Positions 1 to 9,003 of a stretch of DNA of 64,000 nt are shown here, in pieces. Each line of letters begins with the position of its first letter. The first letter of the stretch is position 1. The stretch is from positions 124,001-188,000 of the forward strand of contig CAZGZC010000002.1 in the NCBI GenBank assembly GCA_964529685.1, read 5' to 3'. The stretch comes from JALQUO01 sp964529685 (lineage in GTDB: Bacteria > Pseudomonadota > Alphaproteobacteria > Rickettsiales > Midichloriaceae). Position numbers and translations under genes: made by a program. Under the pieces are notes generated by a model. It did no database searches and was not told where the DNA came from. It worked only from the letters and a program-made list of their open reading frames with translations.

Positions 1-96
1 AGGCTCAATTTCTAAACAATTAAATAGCCTAAGAACTGCTTTTTTACCGCGATTTGTCATATCGTTTTTTGAACCTTTAGAAGATTTTTTAGACAT
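1..96 (-). CDS. N-terminal part of an unidentified protein, possibly FtsQ (runs off the window)
   Basis: Only the first 32 codons lie in the window, on the minus strand from an ATG at 96-94. The peptide starts MSKKSSKGSKND and is rich in Lys and Ser, as expected for a short cytoplasmic tail before a membrane segment. It begins 20 bases after the ddl stop on the same strand, so it is probably in that transcript. In many alphaproteobacteria ftsQ follows ddl, so FtsQ (divisome POTRA protein) is the best positional guess. Nothing in the visible residues proves it. Confidence 0.4.
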   Translation of the reverse strand, partial: MSKKSSKGSKNDMTNRGKKAVLRLFNCLEIEP

Positions 97-116
97 TTTT
101 TAATATTTATTATGTT

Positions 117-2519
117 TTAACTTTTGGAATTATACCATGAAATTAGTTTTTTTGAAATGATTCCTTCAAGAAATTCTAGTGGATAAATAGGCTCTTGCTC
201 AGCTATCGCTTGATGAAAAATCACAGTTGAGGGAGTTAGCGCGGGTAATGTATTGATTTCAATTAAAATTATTTGATTTGTAATTACATTAAAAAATATG
301 TCAATACGAGCATAATTCTGCAATCCAAACACTAATCCTATCTCTTCAATAGACTTTTTTATTAAATCTAATTGATTTTTTGATACAATATCTTCAGGTG
401 GCGGGGTCAAATTTATCCCAGTACCACCCTGAAATTTCTCCTCAAGACTCAGGATATCATTCTCTGAAATAGCAACGCTAGGATTTAAACTATAATATGA
501 ACCACCTTCCTCAACAATTCCAACAGTCATCTCAATCCAACCGGTCCTGTTCTCAACTATTAAGAGGTTATCTTGCACTATAATTGAATCAACTTCAACC
601 AATGGTTCAACTATATAATCTTGGAGTTGTGGATTATTTGGCATTTCAATCTCAGCAACAGCATCATTATACAACTTATAATTGTGTATTAAAGATATAT
701 ATCTATCCAGATCTTTCTGACTACTAATTATCACAACACCAGCAGAACATCCATCACTACAAGGCTTAATAATCAATTTATTAGAATTTAATTCAACTTT
801 TAATAAATCGTAGCTCAGAATATTTTCAACTAAAGACACACTATGCACAACTTTAACTAGAACACCATCAACAACTCTAGATAGAATTTTAGGTAAAGAT
901 GTAACACCAGATACATCAATCTTACCACTCGCATATTTATTCATACAAAGGCTTGAAACGGCGGAGTTAGAGCCATTATACTCAATTCCCCTTTTCTCAA
1001 GTAGAGCCTGAATACTACCATCTTCACCAATACCACCATGCAACCCAAGAAAGAGAAATGCATCTTTTGACTTAACATCATCTAAAAAATCATCAAACTC
1101 TAACCTATGCGGGATCTCAATTTTATATGTATTAGATAATCCTAGTTTCGTACGAACATTATTAACATACAACCCCAGATTGTTATGAAATTGTACAGCA
1201 TACTCACAATTGTATTTTATTTCCTCAACAGTGTGATTCATAGTGTAAACATAAGGCAAAAACCACACAAAATCACCATCCAATAAACAAGGTTTAGGTC
1301 TATAAATAGTAGAATTTAACAATTTTAACCATATATTAGTCCCACTCATAAGAGATACCTGACGCTCAGCAGATTCACCTCCAAATAGCACAAACACATC
1401 TCTAACGGGATTTTTTTCAACAGAATACAGAAACTCTAAATTGTATCTATTACCAGCATTTTTTAAAATATAGCACAACAAATCACTATGGCTCAATCCA
1501 CACCAAGCACTCTGTTGAAAGACAAAACTATTTTGCTCCAGCCCGCTAACAGGGTTAATATCGGTAAAGACTAGTCGTCCATCATCAAGCAGCCATCCAT
1601 CAATTCGAATAAAATCGCGTGCATTAAATATCTGAAAAATCTTTTCAGCATCAGACATAATTCGCTTTACAATGGTATTACCAAACCTAGGCGGAGTGTA
1701 CCAGCACGTCGAATTAGTCGGCAAATACTTCTTCCTATAATCAAAAATTTTATTTTTTGAAAGCACTTCAATCTCAGTTGGAACAAAAGCAACGGGCAAT
1801 CCATAGCTGTTCTGTAATACAATAACTGTAAATTCTGCACCTTCACAAAACTCCTCAACAATAACGGTATTATCTATATTTTTTGCAAAGATCTCATTGA
1901 TTTTCTCATAAACCTCAGCATAACTACTAGCTATACTGACGCCAATGGATGAACCAGATTTATCTGGTTTAACTACAACCTTAGATTTAATTTTAAAAAT
2001 TCTTTCAACTTCAGATTGCATAGCATTTGACAGCCCAGCTGCATTATTTATACACATAGAGAATGCTTTGCTACAACCATTAATTGTACTAATCTCAACT
2101 AATTTAGTAGTTTTGAAGCCATTTTCACGCAAAACACTATTAATATTACTCTTGCTAAACATCATTCTACAACTCTCACTAGAACTACCAATAAAAGGAA
2201 TAGAATTTTTTTCTAAAAACTTCTGGAGCTCACCATCCTCGCCATACTTACCATGAATGGCAGGTAGTACAATATCAACTTTAGACAGAAAATCCACAGG
2301 ATCCTCAAGCTTAATTTTCAACTTAAAATCGAAATCAGAAGGAGTATTAGAATATAGGTGACCATTATCAATATGATAAAAATCCAACTTTTGGTTTATA
2401 TATACAACCTCTACATGTAACCCAAGCGATAGAAGATGGTCCATAGCAGATCGTGCAGAATTAAGTGAAATCCCTCTCTCAAGAGATGGGCCACCACAAA
2501 TAATAGCAATAGATTTCAT
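117..2519 (-). CDS. ddl: Tandem D-alanine--D-alanine ligase fusion (Ddl-Ddl)
   Basis: Predicted to join two D-alanines for peptidoglycan. At 800 residues it is more than twice the usual 300-370 because it holds two complete Ddl units. Unit 1 (about 1-365) has the N-terminal CGGPSLERGISLNS motif, HGKYGEDGELQ, the ATP-grasp loop KPDKSGSSIGVS and the metal-binding DINPVSG. Unit 2 (about 372-795) has LFGGESAERQVSLMSG, HGGIGEDGSIQ, KPCSDGCSAGV, ARIDIF and EINTLPALTPS. Unit 2 keeps Glu and Asn at the Mg-ligand motif, while unit 1 has Asp in place of Glu. Unit 2 has Cys where the Ser-rich loop is expected, so the two halves may not be equally active. It lies 8 bases after hemJ on the same strand. 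Family identity is clear; which half is catalytic is unknown. Confidence 0.93.
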   Translation of the reverse strand: MKSIAIICGGPSLERGISLNSARSAMDHLLSLGLHVEVVYINQKLDFYHIDNGHLYSNTPSDFDFKLKIKLEDPVDFLSKVDIVLPAIHGKYGEDGELQKFLEKNSIPFIGSSSESCRMMFSKSNINSVLRENGFKTTKLVEISTINGCSKAFSMCINNAAGLSNAMQSEVERIFKIKSKVVVKPDKSGSSIGVSIASSYAEVYEKINEIFAKNIDNTVIVEEFCEGAEFTVIVLQNSYGLPVAFVPTEIEVLSKNKIFDYRKKYLPTNSTCWYTPPRFGNTIVKRIMSDAEKIFQIFNARDFIRIDGWLLDDGRLVFTDINPVSGLEQNSFVFQQSAWCGLSHSDLLCYILKNAGNRYNLEFLYSVEKNPVRDVFVLFGGESAERQVSLMSGTNIWLKLLNSTIYRPKPCLLDGDFVWFLPYVYTMNHTVEEIKYNCEYAVQFHNNLGLYVNNVRTKLGLSNTYKIEIPHRLEFDDFLDDVKSKDAFLFLGLHGGIGEDGSIQALLEKRGIEYNGSNSAVSSLCMNKYASGKIDVSGVTSLPKILSRVVDGVLVKVVHSVSLVENILSYDLLKVELNSNKLIIKPCSDGCSAGVVIISSQKDLDRYISLIHNYKLYNDAVAEIEMPNNPQLQDYIVEPLVEVDSIIVQDNLLIVENRTGWIEMTVGIVEEGGSYYSLNPSVAISENDILSLEEKFQGGTGINLTPPPEDIVSKNQLDLIKKSIEEIGLVFGLQNYARIDIFFNVITNQIILIEINTLPALTPSTVIFHQAIAEQEPIYPLEFLEGIISKKLISWYNSKS

Positions 2520-2527
2520 TGATTCAT

Positions 2528-2953
2528 TTAAGGCTTCAAAACAATCAAGAACACTACTAATACCATAAAAATCGTTGGAAGTTCATTGATTTTACGGAAG
2601 AATTGATGATCTTTCTCATTTTTCTTATCAGCAAAAGTATTATACAAAAAAACAAAATACCTGTGAGTTATAATTAAAAATACCACTACAATCAATTTGA
2701 CATACATCCACCAAAAATTCATATAAGTACTATCTATATGAAGGATAGCAGCTCCTGTAATCAATGTTATAAACATAGCCGGCGTCATAATAATCTTGAT
2801 TAATTTTTTTTCCATTAAACAAAACATATCATGAGTTTCTTCAGTCTGACTATGTGATGCATGATACACAAAAAGCCTTGGTAGGTATAAAAGGGCTGCC
2901 ATCCAGGATATCACTGCAATAATATGGATTGCTTTCATAATTAAAAACGACAT
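2528..2953 (-). CDS. hemJ: Protoporphyrinogen IX oxidase HemJ (UPF0093 membrane protein)
   Basis: HemJ oxidises protoporphyrinogen IX to protoporphyrin IX in the inner membrane, the penultimate step of haem synthesis. The 141-residue protein has four hydrophobic segments, near residues 5-25, 55-73, 81-101 and 124-140. It has the family N-terminus KAIHIIAVISWMAALLYLPR with the early conserved His, and a Lys in WWMYVKLIVV. Length is typical of alphaproteobacterial HemJ. It is 8 bases upstream of ddl on the same strand, so the two are probably cotranscribed. Rickettsiales commonly use HemJ as their protoporphyrinogen oxidase. Confidence 0.88.
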   Translation of the reverse strand: MSFLIMKAIHIIAVISWMAALLYLPRLFVYHASHSQTEETHDMFCLMEKKLIKIIMTPAMFITLITGAAILHIDSTYMNFWWMYVKLIVVVFLIITHRYFVFLYNTFADKKNEKDHQFFRKINELPTIFMVLVVFLIVLKP

Positions 2954-3099
2954 TAAATAAAAGATTTTCTGTTAAAATTTTGCGAAAAATAACACTAACA
3001 ATTATAACAGTCAATCATAATCTTAGTTGAACGTACTTCCGGTATTATTTTCTATAATGTAAAATATTATTTATAATAAAACAAATATTATAAAATAAT

Positions 3100-3555
3100 A
3101 TGCAAAAAAGAGGTAGACCAAAGATTTATTATGATTTCTCAAATTTGTGGAAAAAAAACAAAATTGAAGAACCATTAGATGTTTTATTACGTGAAGGAAT
3201 TATAAATTTAACACAGCATAAATTAGCTCTAAAACTGAGATGGATGTTTACTGTCAACTTTGGCTTACCAACAGTGCAAGCATATAATCCATGTAAAATA
3301 CCTGGCAGAGGCATTCTAAAATATGATGAAGATACTTATTATATAATAAGGCAGGAATATAAAAAAATTATAGAGTTTTTATATAAAGAAGATAAAATTG
3401 GAGCAAAAATGCTTTTGAACATAGTAATTTACCATTACATAATCGGTAATGATATAGAGCTAATTAAATCTGCTGCACAAACCCTTGAACAAGCATTTAG
3501 CCTTAACAAGAGACATTATCATACAATTAACAACAATCAATCAAAATATAACTGA
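3100..3555 (+). CDS. Hypothetical protein with N-terminal RGRPK motif
   Basis: The 151-residue protein has no recognised function. It opens with MQKRGRPKIYYDFSN, and RGRPK resembles an AT-hook-like basic patch. The middle (about 30-70) contains a Leu/Lys-rich segment followed by Pro- and Gly-containing stretches, which might be a helix-turn-helix-like fold. The C-terminal half is helical and basic. The stop lies two bases before the coq7 start, so the two are probably cotranscribed. The AT-hook reading is an inference from five residues only. Confidence 0.7.
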   Translation: MQKRGRPKIYYDFSNLWKKNKIEEPLDVLLREGIINLTQHKLALKLRWMFTVNFGLPTVQAYNPCKIPGRGILKYDEDTYYIIRQEYKKIIEFLYKEDKIGAKMLLNIVIYHYIIGNDIELIKSAAQTLEQAFSLNKRHYHTINNNQSKYN

Positions 3556-3557
3556 AA

Positions 3558-4109
3558 ATGAATAGATACTTACCAGGAGATAGAAAAGACAAGCTACAAG
3601 AGATAATAAGAGTAAATCATAGTGGCGAGCTAGGAGCGATAAATATATATAAAGGACAGATAGCAGCTACAAAACATAAAAAACCTAGAAATAAAGAATT
3701 AATAAAAACATTAAACGAACTGTATCAAGGAGAAATACCTCACTTTGAATATTTCAAATCATTGATGGAGCAAAACAAAATCAGACCAAGCTTATTTACT
3801 ACTCTTTGGTCAGTACTGGGCTTTGGTATAGGATACCTGACAGCATTACTAGGAAAAGAAACAGCAATGACATTAACAGTAGGTGTGGAGACAATAATTA
3901 GTCAACATTATAAAGAGCAACTAGATCTTCTAGACGCTTTATCATACGAAGAACTTAAAGATAAAATCGCGCAATTTATGGAAGATGAAATAGAACATCT
4001 AGAAATAGGTGTAGATAATGATGCAGAAAAAATGTGTTGTCATTTCTACTTCAATACCTTTATAAAATTCTTAACCACAGCAGCAATTTATATTGCAAAG
4101 AGATTATAG
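3558..4109 (+). CDS. coq7: Demethoxyubiquinone hydroxylase Coq7
   Basis: Hydroxylates 2-octaprenyl-3-methyl-6-methoxy-1,4-benzoquinol, a late step in ubiquinone synthesis at the membrane. The 183-residue protein shows the diiron ligand motifs of the ferritin-like Coq7 family: RVNHSGELGAINIY near residue 18, EIPHFEYF, VETIISQHYKEQL and EDEIEHLEIG. Two hydrophobic stretches, one in the middle around TLWSVLGFGIGYLTALLG and one at the C-terminus, suit a monotopic membrane protein. It follows the RGRPK gene with a two-base gap. Ubiquinone use agrees with nuoG and ubiD elsewhere in the window. Confidence 0.95.
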   Translation: MNRYLPGDRKDKLQEIIRVNHSGELGAINIYKGQIAATKHKKPRNKELIKTLNELYQGEIPHFEYFKSLMEQNKIRPSLFTTLWSVLGFGIGYLTALLGKETAMTLTVGVETIISQHYKEQLDLLDALSYEELKDKIAQFMEDEIEHLEIGVDNDAEKMCCHFYFNTFIKFLTTAAIYIAKRL

Positions 4110-4157
4110 ATTTTATAGAATATCTATATAATTATCTAATTAAAAAAACTTAAAACA

Positions 4158-4649
4158 ATGCAAGTATTGGAGAATGATATAATGCCAGTGTACTATGAAA
4201 TTGAGGATGGATATCGTCCAAACAAAAGTGAAGAGTATATGTGTGATAAGCACCTGATTTTCTTTAGGCAAAGATTACTTAACTGGAAAAATGAATTACA
4301 GAAAGAATCAGCAGAAACAGTTGAGCATTTAAAAGCAGAAACTCTAGATGAACCCGATTTAAGTGATAGAGCTACAGCAGAAACTGATATGGGACTCGAA
4401 CTACGCAACAGAGATAGATTAAGAAAGTTGATAACTCAAATTGATTTAGCGATTGAAAGAATCGATAATGGTTCGTATGGTTATTGCCAAGAAACTGGGG
4501 AAGAAATAGGACTTGAAAGACTAATAGCTAGACCAATAGCTCGTATGTGTCTTGAAGCACAAGAAGCTCATGAGAAGTTTGAGAAGAGACATAACAAAGT
4601 CATCTATCCAATAACAGAGAAAATTGAGGCTGTAAGAGATGAAATTTAA
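4158..4649 (+). CDS. dksA: RNA polymerase-binding transcription factor DksA
   Basis: DksA binds the RNA polymerase secondary channel and modulates initiation with ppGpp. The 163-residue protein has the coiled-coil tip motif DLSDRA (DxxDxA) and a C-terminal zinc-finger-like domain with YGYCQETGEEIG and MCLEAQE. Only one Cys remains in each half of the usual CxxC...CxxC pair (CQET and CLEA), a degeneration seen in many alphaproteobacterial DksA proteins. The start is uncertain: an internal ATG at 4182 has GGAG nine bases upstream and may be the real one (155 residues). The 3' end overlaps ybaB on the opposite strand by four bases. Confidence 0.92.
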   Translation: MQVLENDIMPVYYEIEDGYRPNKSEEYMCDKHLIFFRQRLLNWKNELQKESAETVEHLKAETLDEPDLSDRATAETDMGLELRNRDRLRKLITQIDLAIERIDNGSYGYCQETGEEIGLERLIARPIARMCLEAQEAHEKFEKRHNKVIYPITEKIEAVRDEI

Positions 4650-4954
4650 CCAAGTAGCCCAGATGGGATACCTAATCCACTCATTTTAGCACCAGCAGCT
4701 TCATCAATCTTAGATTTAGCATTATTACTAGCAGCCACAATTAAATCTTCAAGCGTAGCTTTCTCCTCTAAATCAATAAGAACATCAGAAATACTAACTT
4801 TTCTAACAACACCTTTGCCGTTCATAACTACCTCTACAACATAACCAGCGCCGCCAGCAGACCCAACGACTTCAAGAGATTCTAACTCATCCTGAGCCTG
4901 CTGCATCTTCTTCTGAAGCTCTTGGGCTTGCTGCATCATTTTTTTAATATCCAT
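4646..4954 (-). CDS. ybaB: YbaB/EbfC family nucleoid-associated protein
   Basis: A small DNA-binding protein of 102 residues. It has the family layout: an N-terminal helix rich in Gln and Met (MMQQAQELQKKMQQAQDEL), then a beta-rich core with GSAGGAGYVVEVVMNGKG, and a C-terminal helix with AASNNAKSKIDE. The start ATG is one base after the dnaX stop, the conserved dnaX-ybaB arrangement; recR, often third, is not here. The 3' end overlaps dksA convergently by four bases. Confidence 0.93.
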   Translation of the reverse strand: MDIKKMMQQAQELQKKMQQAQDELESLEVVGSAGGAGYVVEVVMNGKGVVRKVSISDVLIDLEEKATLEDLIVAASNNAKSKIDEAAGAKMSGLGIPSGLLG

Positions 4955-4955
4955 A

Positions 4956-6554
4956 TCAATTTATGTATTTGTTATTTAACTTAACTTTCTCGACTTTAAA
5001 TCCATCGAACTTATCCAATATATATTTCACAATGTCTGTTTGCAACAAAACCTCCTCGTGTTTATAATCTAGCTCATTCAAAAACTCAACATAAGTCATA
5101 GAATAAGGACAATCTTCAATCTTCACATCCCACTTCACTTTAGTAATCCTATCTAAATCTGATTTTATTTTCTTAACAGCATCACTAGTTTTTCTAGCAC
5201 TAACAACCAACTTCTGACTGTATAAATCTAGTGATATAATCTTTAACACTGAACTCAACCTATGGTAAACAATAGTTTCACTAATATCTAATAAGTAGGC
5301 AAGTAAAATCCTCAAATGATTATAACTCCGCAGCTTTCCATCCATTAAAAAACTATTACCTGGATCAAGGAGCTTAATTTTTTCGATTGATGGTAGATTT
5401 TCGCTAGTTTTAGCAATCAACAAATCAATGACTTTCTCATTATCAGATGTCACATCTCTAGCACTACTTTGACTATCACAACTACTCATCACAGGATCAT
5501 CAACCCTCAAGTGAGCAAGCTTAATAAGAGCCATTTCAAGTTGAATCATGTGATTATTATCAGTCTTCATATTACTTAGCACTTCACTCATTACATGCCA
5601 AGAACGGAGCAAAAATCTCATATCAACTAAAACCTCCTCTCCGGCAACTTTGCTACCAGTAATAGTATGAATCAATCCCATTAGATCACTTGCAATCACC
5701 ATTGGGTCAACACCGGCATTATATAACTCTCTAATCTTCTCTAAAGAATTATAAATTTTTCCTTCACATAGCAAGTCATAACCTTCCTTAACAGCGCTAT
5801 GGTTCTTATAACCAAGCATCTCAGCGGCCTTATCAGCACTAAGCTTCCCATTACTATCTGTGCAAAACATAATAGCTCCCTCTAAAATCGATAAAGCATC
5901 TCTCATAGAGCCATTTGCAGATTTAGCAACGACTTCCAACACTCCATTCTCAGGATCATAACCTTCAAACTTCAAAACTTCATTACACCGCCTCTCAATA
6001 ATCTTTTGTTTTATTGGGTTTAACCTAAACTGCAAACATCTAGATACAATTGTTAGTGGTATTTTATGCTCTTCAGTTGTAGCTAATATAAACCTGACAT
6101 GGCTTGGCGGCTCCTCAAGAGTCTTTAAAAAAGCATTAAATGCACTGTTTGAAAGCATATGTACCTCATCAATTATATAGAACTTATTCTTTGACTTTAT
6201 TGGCAAATACTGAACAGTATCAATTATCTCTCTAATATCATTTACACTAGTCTTACTGGCAGCATCAAACTCAAGTATATCAGGATGATTACAGTTAGCT
6301 ATAGATAAGCAATTATCACATTTATTACAGCAATCAATACTCTTCCCACTAGCTATCTCTTCACAATTTAAATATTTAGCAATAATTCTAGCAGTCGTTG
6401 TCTTGCCTATACCTCTAGTACCAGTTAGTAATATAGCTTGCGGCAACCTGTTTAGCGATATAGCATTTCTAATTGTTTGTACTAATACTTCCTGTCCCAC
6501 TATCTCTCCAAGTGTCTGTGGGCGATATTTCCTTGCAAGAACTATGCGACTCAT
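4956..6554 (-). CDS. dnaX: DNA polymerase III subunit gamma/tau
   Basis: Clamp-loader ATPase that loads the beta clamp and organises the replisome. The N-terminal AAA+ domain has LARKYRPQTLGEIVGQ, Walker A GTRGIGKTTTARI, a Cys-rich zinc module with CCNKCDNC and NCNHPDILE, Walker B DEVHMLS, and SRCLQF of the arginine-finger region. The C-terminal part is divergent, as in Rickettsiales. I chose the ATG at 6554 (532 residues) because homologues begin just before the RKYRPQ motif. An upstream in-frame ATG at 6584 would add ten residues. ybaB follows after one base. Confidence 0.94.
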   Translation of the reverse strand: MSRIVLARKYRPQTLGEIVGQEVLVQTIRNAISLNRLPQAILLTGTRGIGKTTTARIIAKYLNCEEIASGKSIDCCNKCDNCLSIANCNHPDILEFDAASKTSVNDIREIIDTVQYLPIKSKNKFYIIDEVHMLSNSAFNAFLKTLEEPPSHVRFILATTEEHKIPLTIVSRCLQFRLNPIKQKIIERRCNEVLKFEGYDPENGVLEVVAKSANGSMRDALSILEGAIMFCTDSNGKLSADKAAEMLGYKNHSAVKEGYDLLCEGKIYNSLEKIRELYNAGVDPMVIASDLMGLIHTITGSKVAGEEVLVDMRFLLRSWHVMSEVLSNMKTDNNHMIQLEMALIKLAHLRVDDPVMSSCDSQSSARDVTSDNEKVIDLLIAKTSENLPSIEKIKLLDPGNSFLMDGKLRSYNHLRILLAYLLDISETIVYHRLSSVLKIISLDLYSQKLVVSARKTSDAVKKIKSDLDRITKVKWDVKIEDCPYSMTYVEFLNELDYKHEEVLLQTDIVKYILDKFDGFKVEKVKLNNKYIN

Positions 6555-6704
6555 ATGATCTTTTTGAAAAACCATAACATGCAATAAGATTATGTGGAAG
6601 AACTTTTTATTGTTACTCTACCCACACTTTAGGACTAACTGCTTTGTAATATTTTTGTAATAAACATTTAGTATTGTGTAATATCAGTCATAAAAAATTT
6701 TTAT

Positions 6705-7655
6705 ATGCAAAAATTAGCAATCCAGCGCCATATCATAGATGCAATATATGAATATATCAAATCTACTGCAAATGAAGTACCTGAGTATGTAAAGTTTGCA
6801 TATGTTGCTGACAGGTATTCTAATATTAAAGAGTTAATTAACCTAGAAACACAACAACATATACAGGCAATAGAAAACTACAAAATAAATATTGATTACA
6901 GTTATAAAGAAAGCTTTTCTAGATTTATTAAATCTGCTGAAGGGAAGAGAATCAAGCGTAAAAGTGATATAGAAATCAACAAAGAAATAAAAACAGTATT
7001 AGACTCCAAATATACAGAAACAGAAATACAAAACATGTGCACAAAGATTTTTGCCCTAGAAGCACAAGTTTCTAAGGTAAGAATGACAATAATGAAAAAT
7101 CATATACCGTTATTTGAGAGGTTAGATCAATATGAGAAAAAATATCAAAAATGCCAAACTCCTACAGACTTGCAAAATTACTATGAATCTAATGAATCAA
7201 CATTTTGTTTACCAAAAGACACTGCAAGAAGATTCATAGCAAAGCAGAAGGCTCTAAAAATATTTTTTAAAAAATATCAATCAGTTATTGGGAATAATGA
7301 TGAGGAAATTCATAAAAATAAGGTTGAGATTTATAAATTTTTATTTTTAAATCCTTTATTAGTTGATAATTATCAAGGAATCTATAGCATTATTACGAGT
7401 CTCAATAAAACTTTAGAAAATCTTGAAGTAGACGAAAAAGAAATAAAGCTAAATGAAATAGTTGAGGGTTTATTAAAAAATCGAACATTTTCAGATTTGT
7501 TAATGGAGCTAGTTCATAACATAATAAAATTCATTACTTTTGGAAAATTCCAACCATTTGCAGAAGAAACTAAAATTGCACATAATAAGAATCATTTCCA
7601 AGATTATCTTGAGGAGATGAGGAAGATAAATAGTAATGCTAAGATGGTTATGTAA
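6705..7655 (+). CDS. Hypothetical helical protein
   Basis: The 316-residue protein has no recognised domain. It is Lys-, Glu- and Ile-rich, predicted mostly helical, with no signal peptide or obvious membrane segment. A coiled-coil-like stretch lies around residues 90-150. The last eight bases overlap the uracil-DNA glycosylase gene on the other strand. The upstream region shares a short motif (AACATTTAGTAT with nearby TTGTAATATTT) with the region before the orphan gene at 8481, which suggests a common promoter type. A host-interaction role is possible but has no direct support. Confidence 0.65.
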   Translation: MQKLAIQRHIIDAIYEYIKSTANEVPEYVKFAYVADRYSNIKELINLETQQHIQAIENYKINIDYSYKESFSRFIKSAEGKRIKRKSDIEINKEIKTVLDSKYTETEIQNMCTKIFALEAQVSKVRMTIMKNHIPLFERLDQYEKKYQKCQTPTDLQNYYESNESTFCLPKDTARRFIAKQKALKIFFKKYQSVIGNNDEEIHKNKVEIYKFLFLNPLLVDNYQGIYSIITSLNKTLENLEVDEKEIKLNEIVEGLLKNRTFSDLLMELVHNIIKFITFGKFQPFAEETKIAHNKNHFQDYLEEMRKINSNAKMVM

Positions 7656-8346
7656 CACCAACTTTTCCATCTTCATCAATCATACAGTCATGTTTGATCT
7701 TCAATATATCAAACCACATAGTTTTCTTATGAGCTGGCTGCCGCAAAAGATAAGATGGATGGAAAATTGCTGTAGCTCTCACACTCTTGTCTTGCATATA
7801 CTCATTAGTATAATCAAAATATTGCCCGCGCAGCTTAGTTATCGGAGTATTCATCTCAAGTAATGATTCAACAGCAGTGCTACCAACCATAACAATAAGC
7901 TTTGGTTGCATCAGAGCTATATGCTTCCTAACAAATGGCCTACAAAGAGCAATTTCCTCATCTGTGGGTTTTCTATTAGCTGGTGGTCTCCAAAAAACAG
8001 TATTTGTAATATAAGCGTTTTTATCTCTAGTAAGACCTATGGCAGCTATAATATTATCCAATAACTTACCACTTTGCCCGCAAAATGGTATGCCTTGTTC
8101 ATCCTCGCTCGCACCAGGTGCTTCGCCTATAAACATTATATCAGCTGCTTGATTACCCTGAGCAAAGACAGTATTTATGGCAGATTTTTTCAACTCACAT
8201 CCCTCAAAAGACTCAACTAATGAGCAAAGTTTCTCTAATGAATCACAGCTATCTAACTCAGAGACTGCATTTGTCTTCTCCAATCTCTTAACTCTCACAA
8301 TTGGCTTATCACAGTAAAACTCATTGATTCCAATATATTTATCCAA
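7648..8346 (-). CDS. Family 4-like uracil-DNA glycosylase
   Basis: Removes uracil from DNA to start base-excision repair. The 232-residue protein has the family signature MFIGEAPGASEDEQG (about 71-85), FCGQSGKLLDNI, ITNTVFWRPPANRKPT and a C-terminal IFHPSYLLRQP motif. Classic family 4 enzymes hold a 4Fe-4S cluster through four Cys. Here only part of that set is visible (FEGCELK and ALCRPF), and a Trp sits where a Cys is often found in the NxxxxRPP segment, a variation also seen in alphaproteobacterial members. Cluster binding is therefore uncertain. Confidence 0.9.
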   Translation of the reverse strand: MDKYIGINEFYCDKPIVRVKRLEKTNAVSELDSCDSLEKLCSLVESFEGCELKKSAINTVFAQGNQAADIMFIGEAPGASEDEQGIPFCGQSGKLLDNIIAAIGLTRDKNAYITNTVFWRPPANRKPTDEEIALCRPFVRKHIALMQPKLIVMVGSTAVESLLEMNTPITKLRGQYFDYTNEYMQDKSVRATAIFHPSYLLRQPAHKKTMWFDILKIKHDCMIDEDGKVGVT

Positions 8347-8362
8347 TTTTTAACAAAAATAA

Positions 8363-8398
8363 TTTATTTTGTAATATTTATTTATTTTGTAATATTTC
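8363..8398. repeat. 18-bp tandem repeat, two copies
   Basis: Two adjacent 18-bp units (8363-8380 and 8381-8398) differ only at the last base. Each contains TTTATTTTGTAATATTT. They lie between the glycosylase start and the gene at 8481, in a region that probably carries promoters. A similar TTGTAATATTT motif is found before the gene at 6705. Confidence 0.85.
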
Positions 8399-8480
8399 TT
8401 TAACATTTAGTATGTATACTATGAATTGTTGTGAAACAACTAACTAACAAAAATAAAATTAACAAAAATAAAAATAAAAA

Positions 8481-8978
8481 ATGAGTTCAGTATTAACAAA
8501 AACACTTATTTCTGGAGCTGTAGGCTTTGCAACTCCTGGAAATTCAATAGCAGATTTACAATCTGCACTAGGATTTTTTTGCTACAATGGCTACTTGAGT
8601 TATCAAACAAACTTCAGCAAAACTGCATTTTGCCTAACTTACGGAGCAATGGTTGCTAAGGATATTTATGATACTTTAAAAGGAGAGATCAAGACTATTA
8701 CTTCAATAAATGAAGCAGGCAATCTTACTAGCAGCGAATATAAAGTTTATGAAATTGATTGGATAAAGTATGTTGCAAATGTAATACCAGCAGTGGCTGC
8801 AGTCGAATGTCATATCTTAGATCAAATAAATAATACATCGTCTAATGAATTAATGAAAGATTTCTTTGCAGCAGGAATAGCTATTGAAATAGCAGCAGAT
8901 GCACTTAATTGGCATCCTACAGATACTATAGCTTTTGAGATCAATGGTGATGGTTCTAACGATTTTTCAATGATATAG
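8481..8978 (+). CDS. Hypothetical protein
   Basis: The 165-residue protein is not recognised. It starts MSSVLTKTLISGAVGFATPG and has moderately hydrophobic helical segments around residues 5-60 and 95-140, rich in Ala and Ile, with an acidic C-terminus. No clear signal peptide is seen. The preceding 130 bases hold a tandem repeat and a TATACT -10-like box at 8415-8420. Its small size and Ala-rich hydrophobic segments resemble those of the orphan genes at 56112 and 62319, but no convincing shared motif links them. Confidence 0.6.
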   Translation: MSSVLTKTLISGAVGFATPGNSIADLQSALGFFCYNGYLSYQTNFSKTAFCLTYGAMVAKDIYDTLKGEIKTITSINEAGNLTSSEYKVYEIDWIKYVANVIPAVAAVECHILDQINNTSSNELMKDFFAAGIAIEIAADALNWHPTDTIAFEINGDGSNDFSMI

Positions 8979-9003
8979 TCTGATTTTTTTGTATTCTCTT
9001 ACT

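Noticed and set aside
1945..2256. A 103-codon open frame antisense to the ddl fusion
   Set aside because: It lies wholly within the strong Ddl coding region, has no own motif or ribosome-binding site, and its composition is that of a frame shadow.
6585..6704. 4.5S SRP RNA upstream of dnaX, as in many alphaproteobacteria
   Set aside because: The conserved GGAAG/GCAGC tip sequence cannot be found in these bases on either strand.
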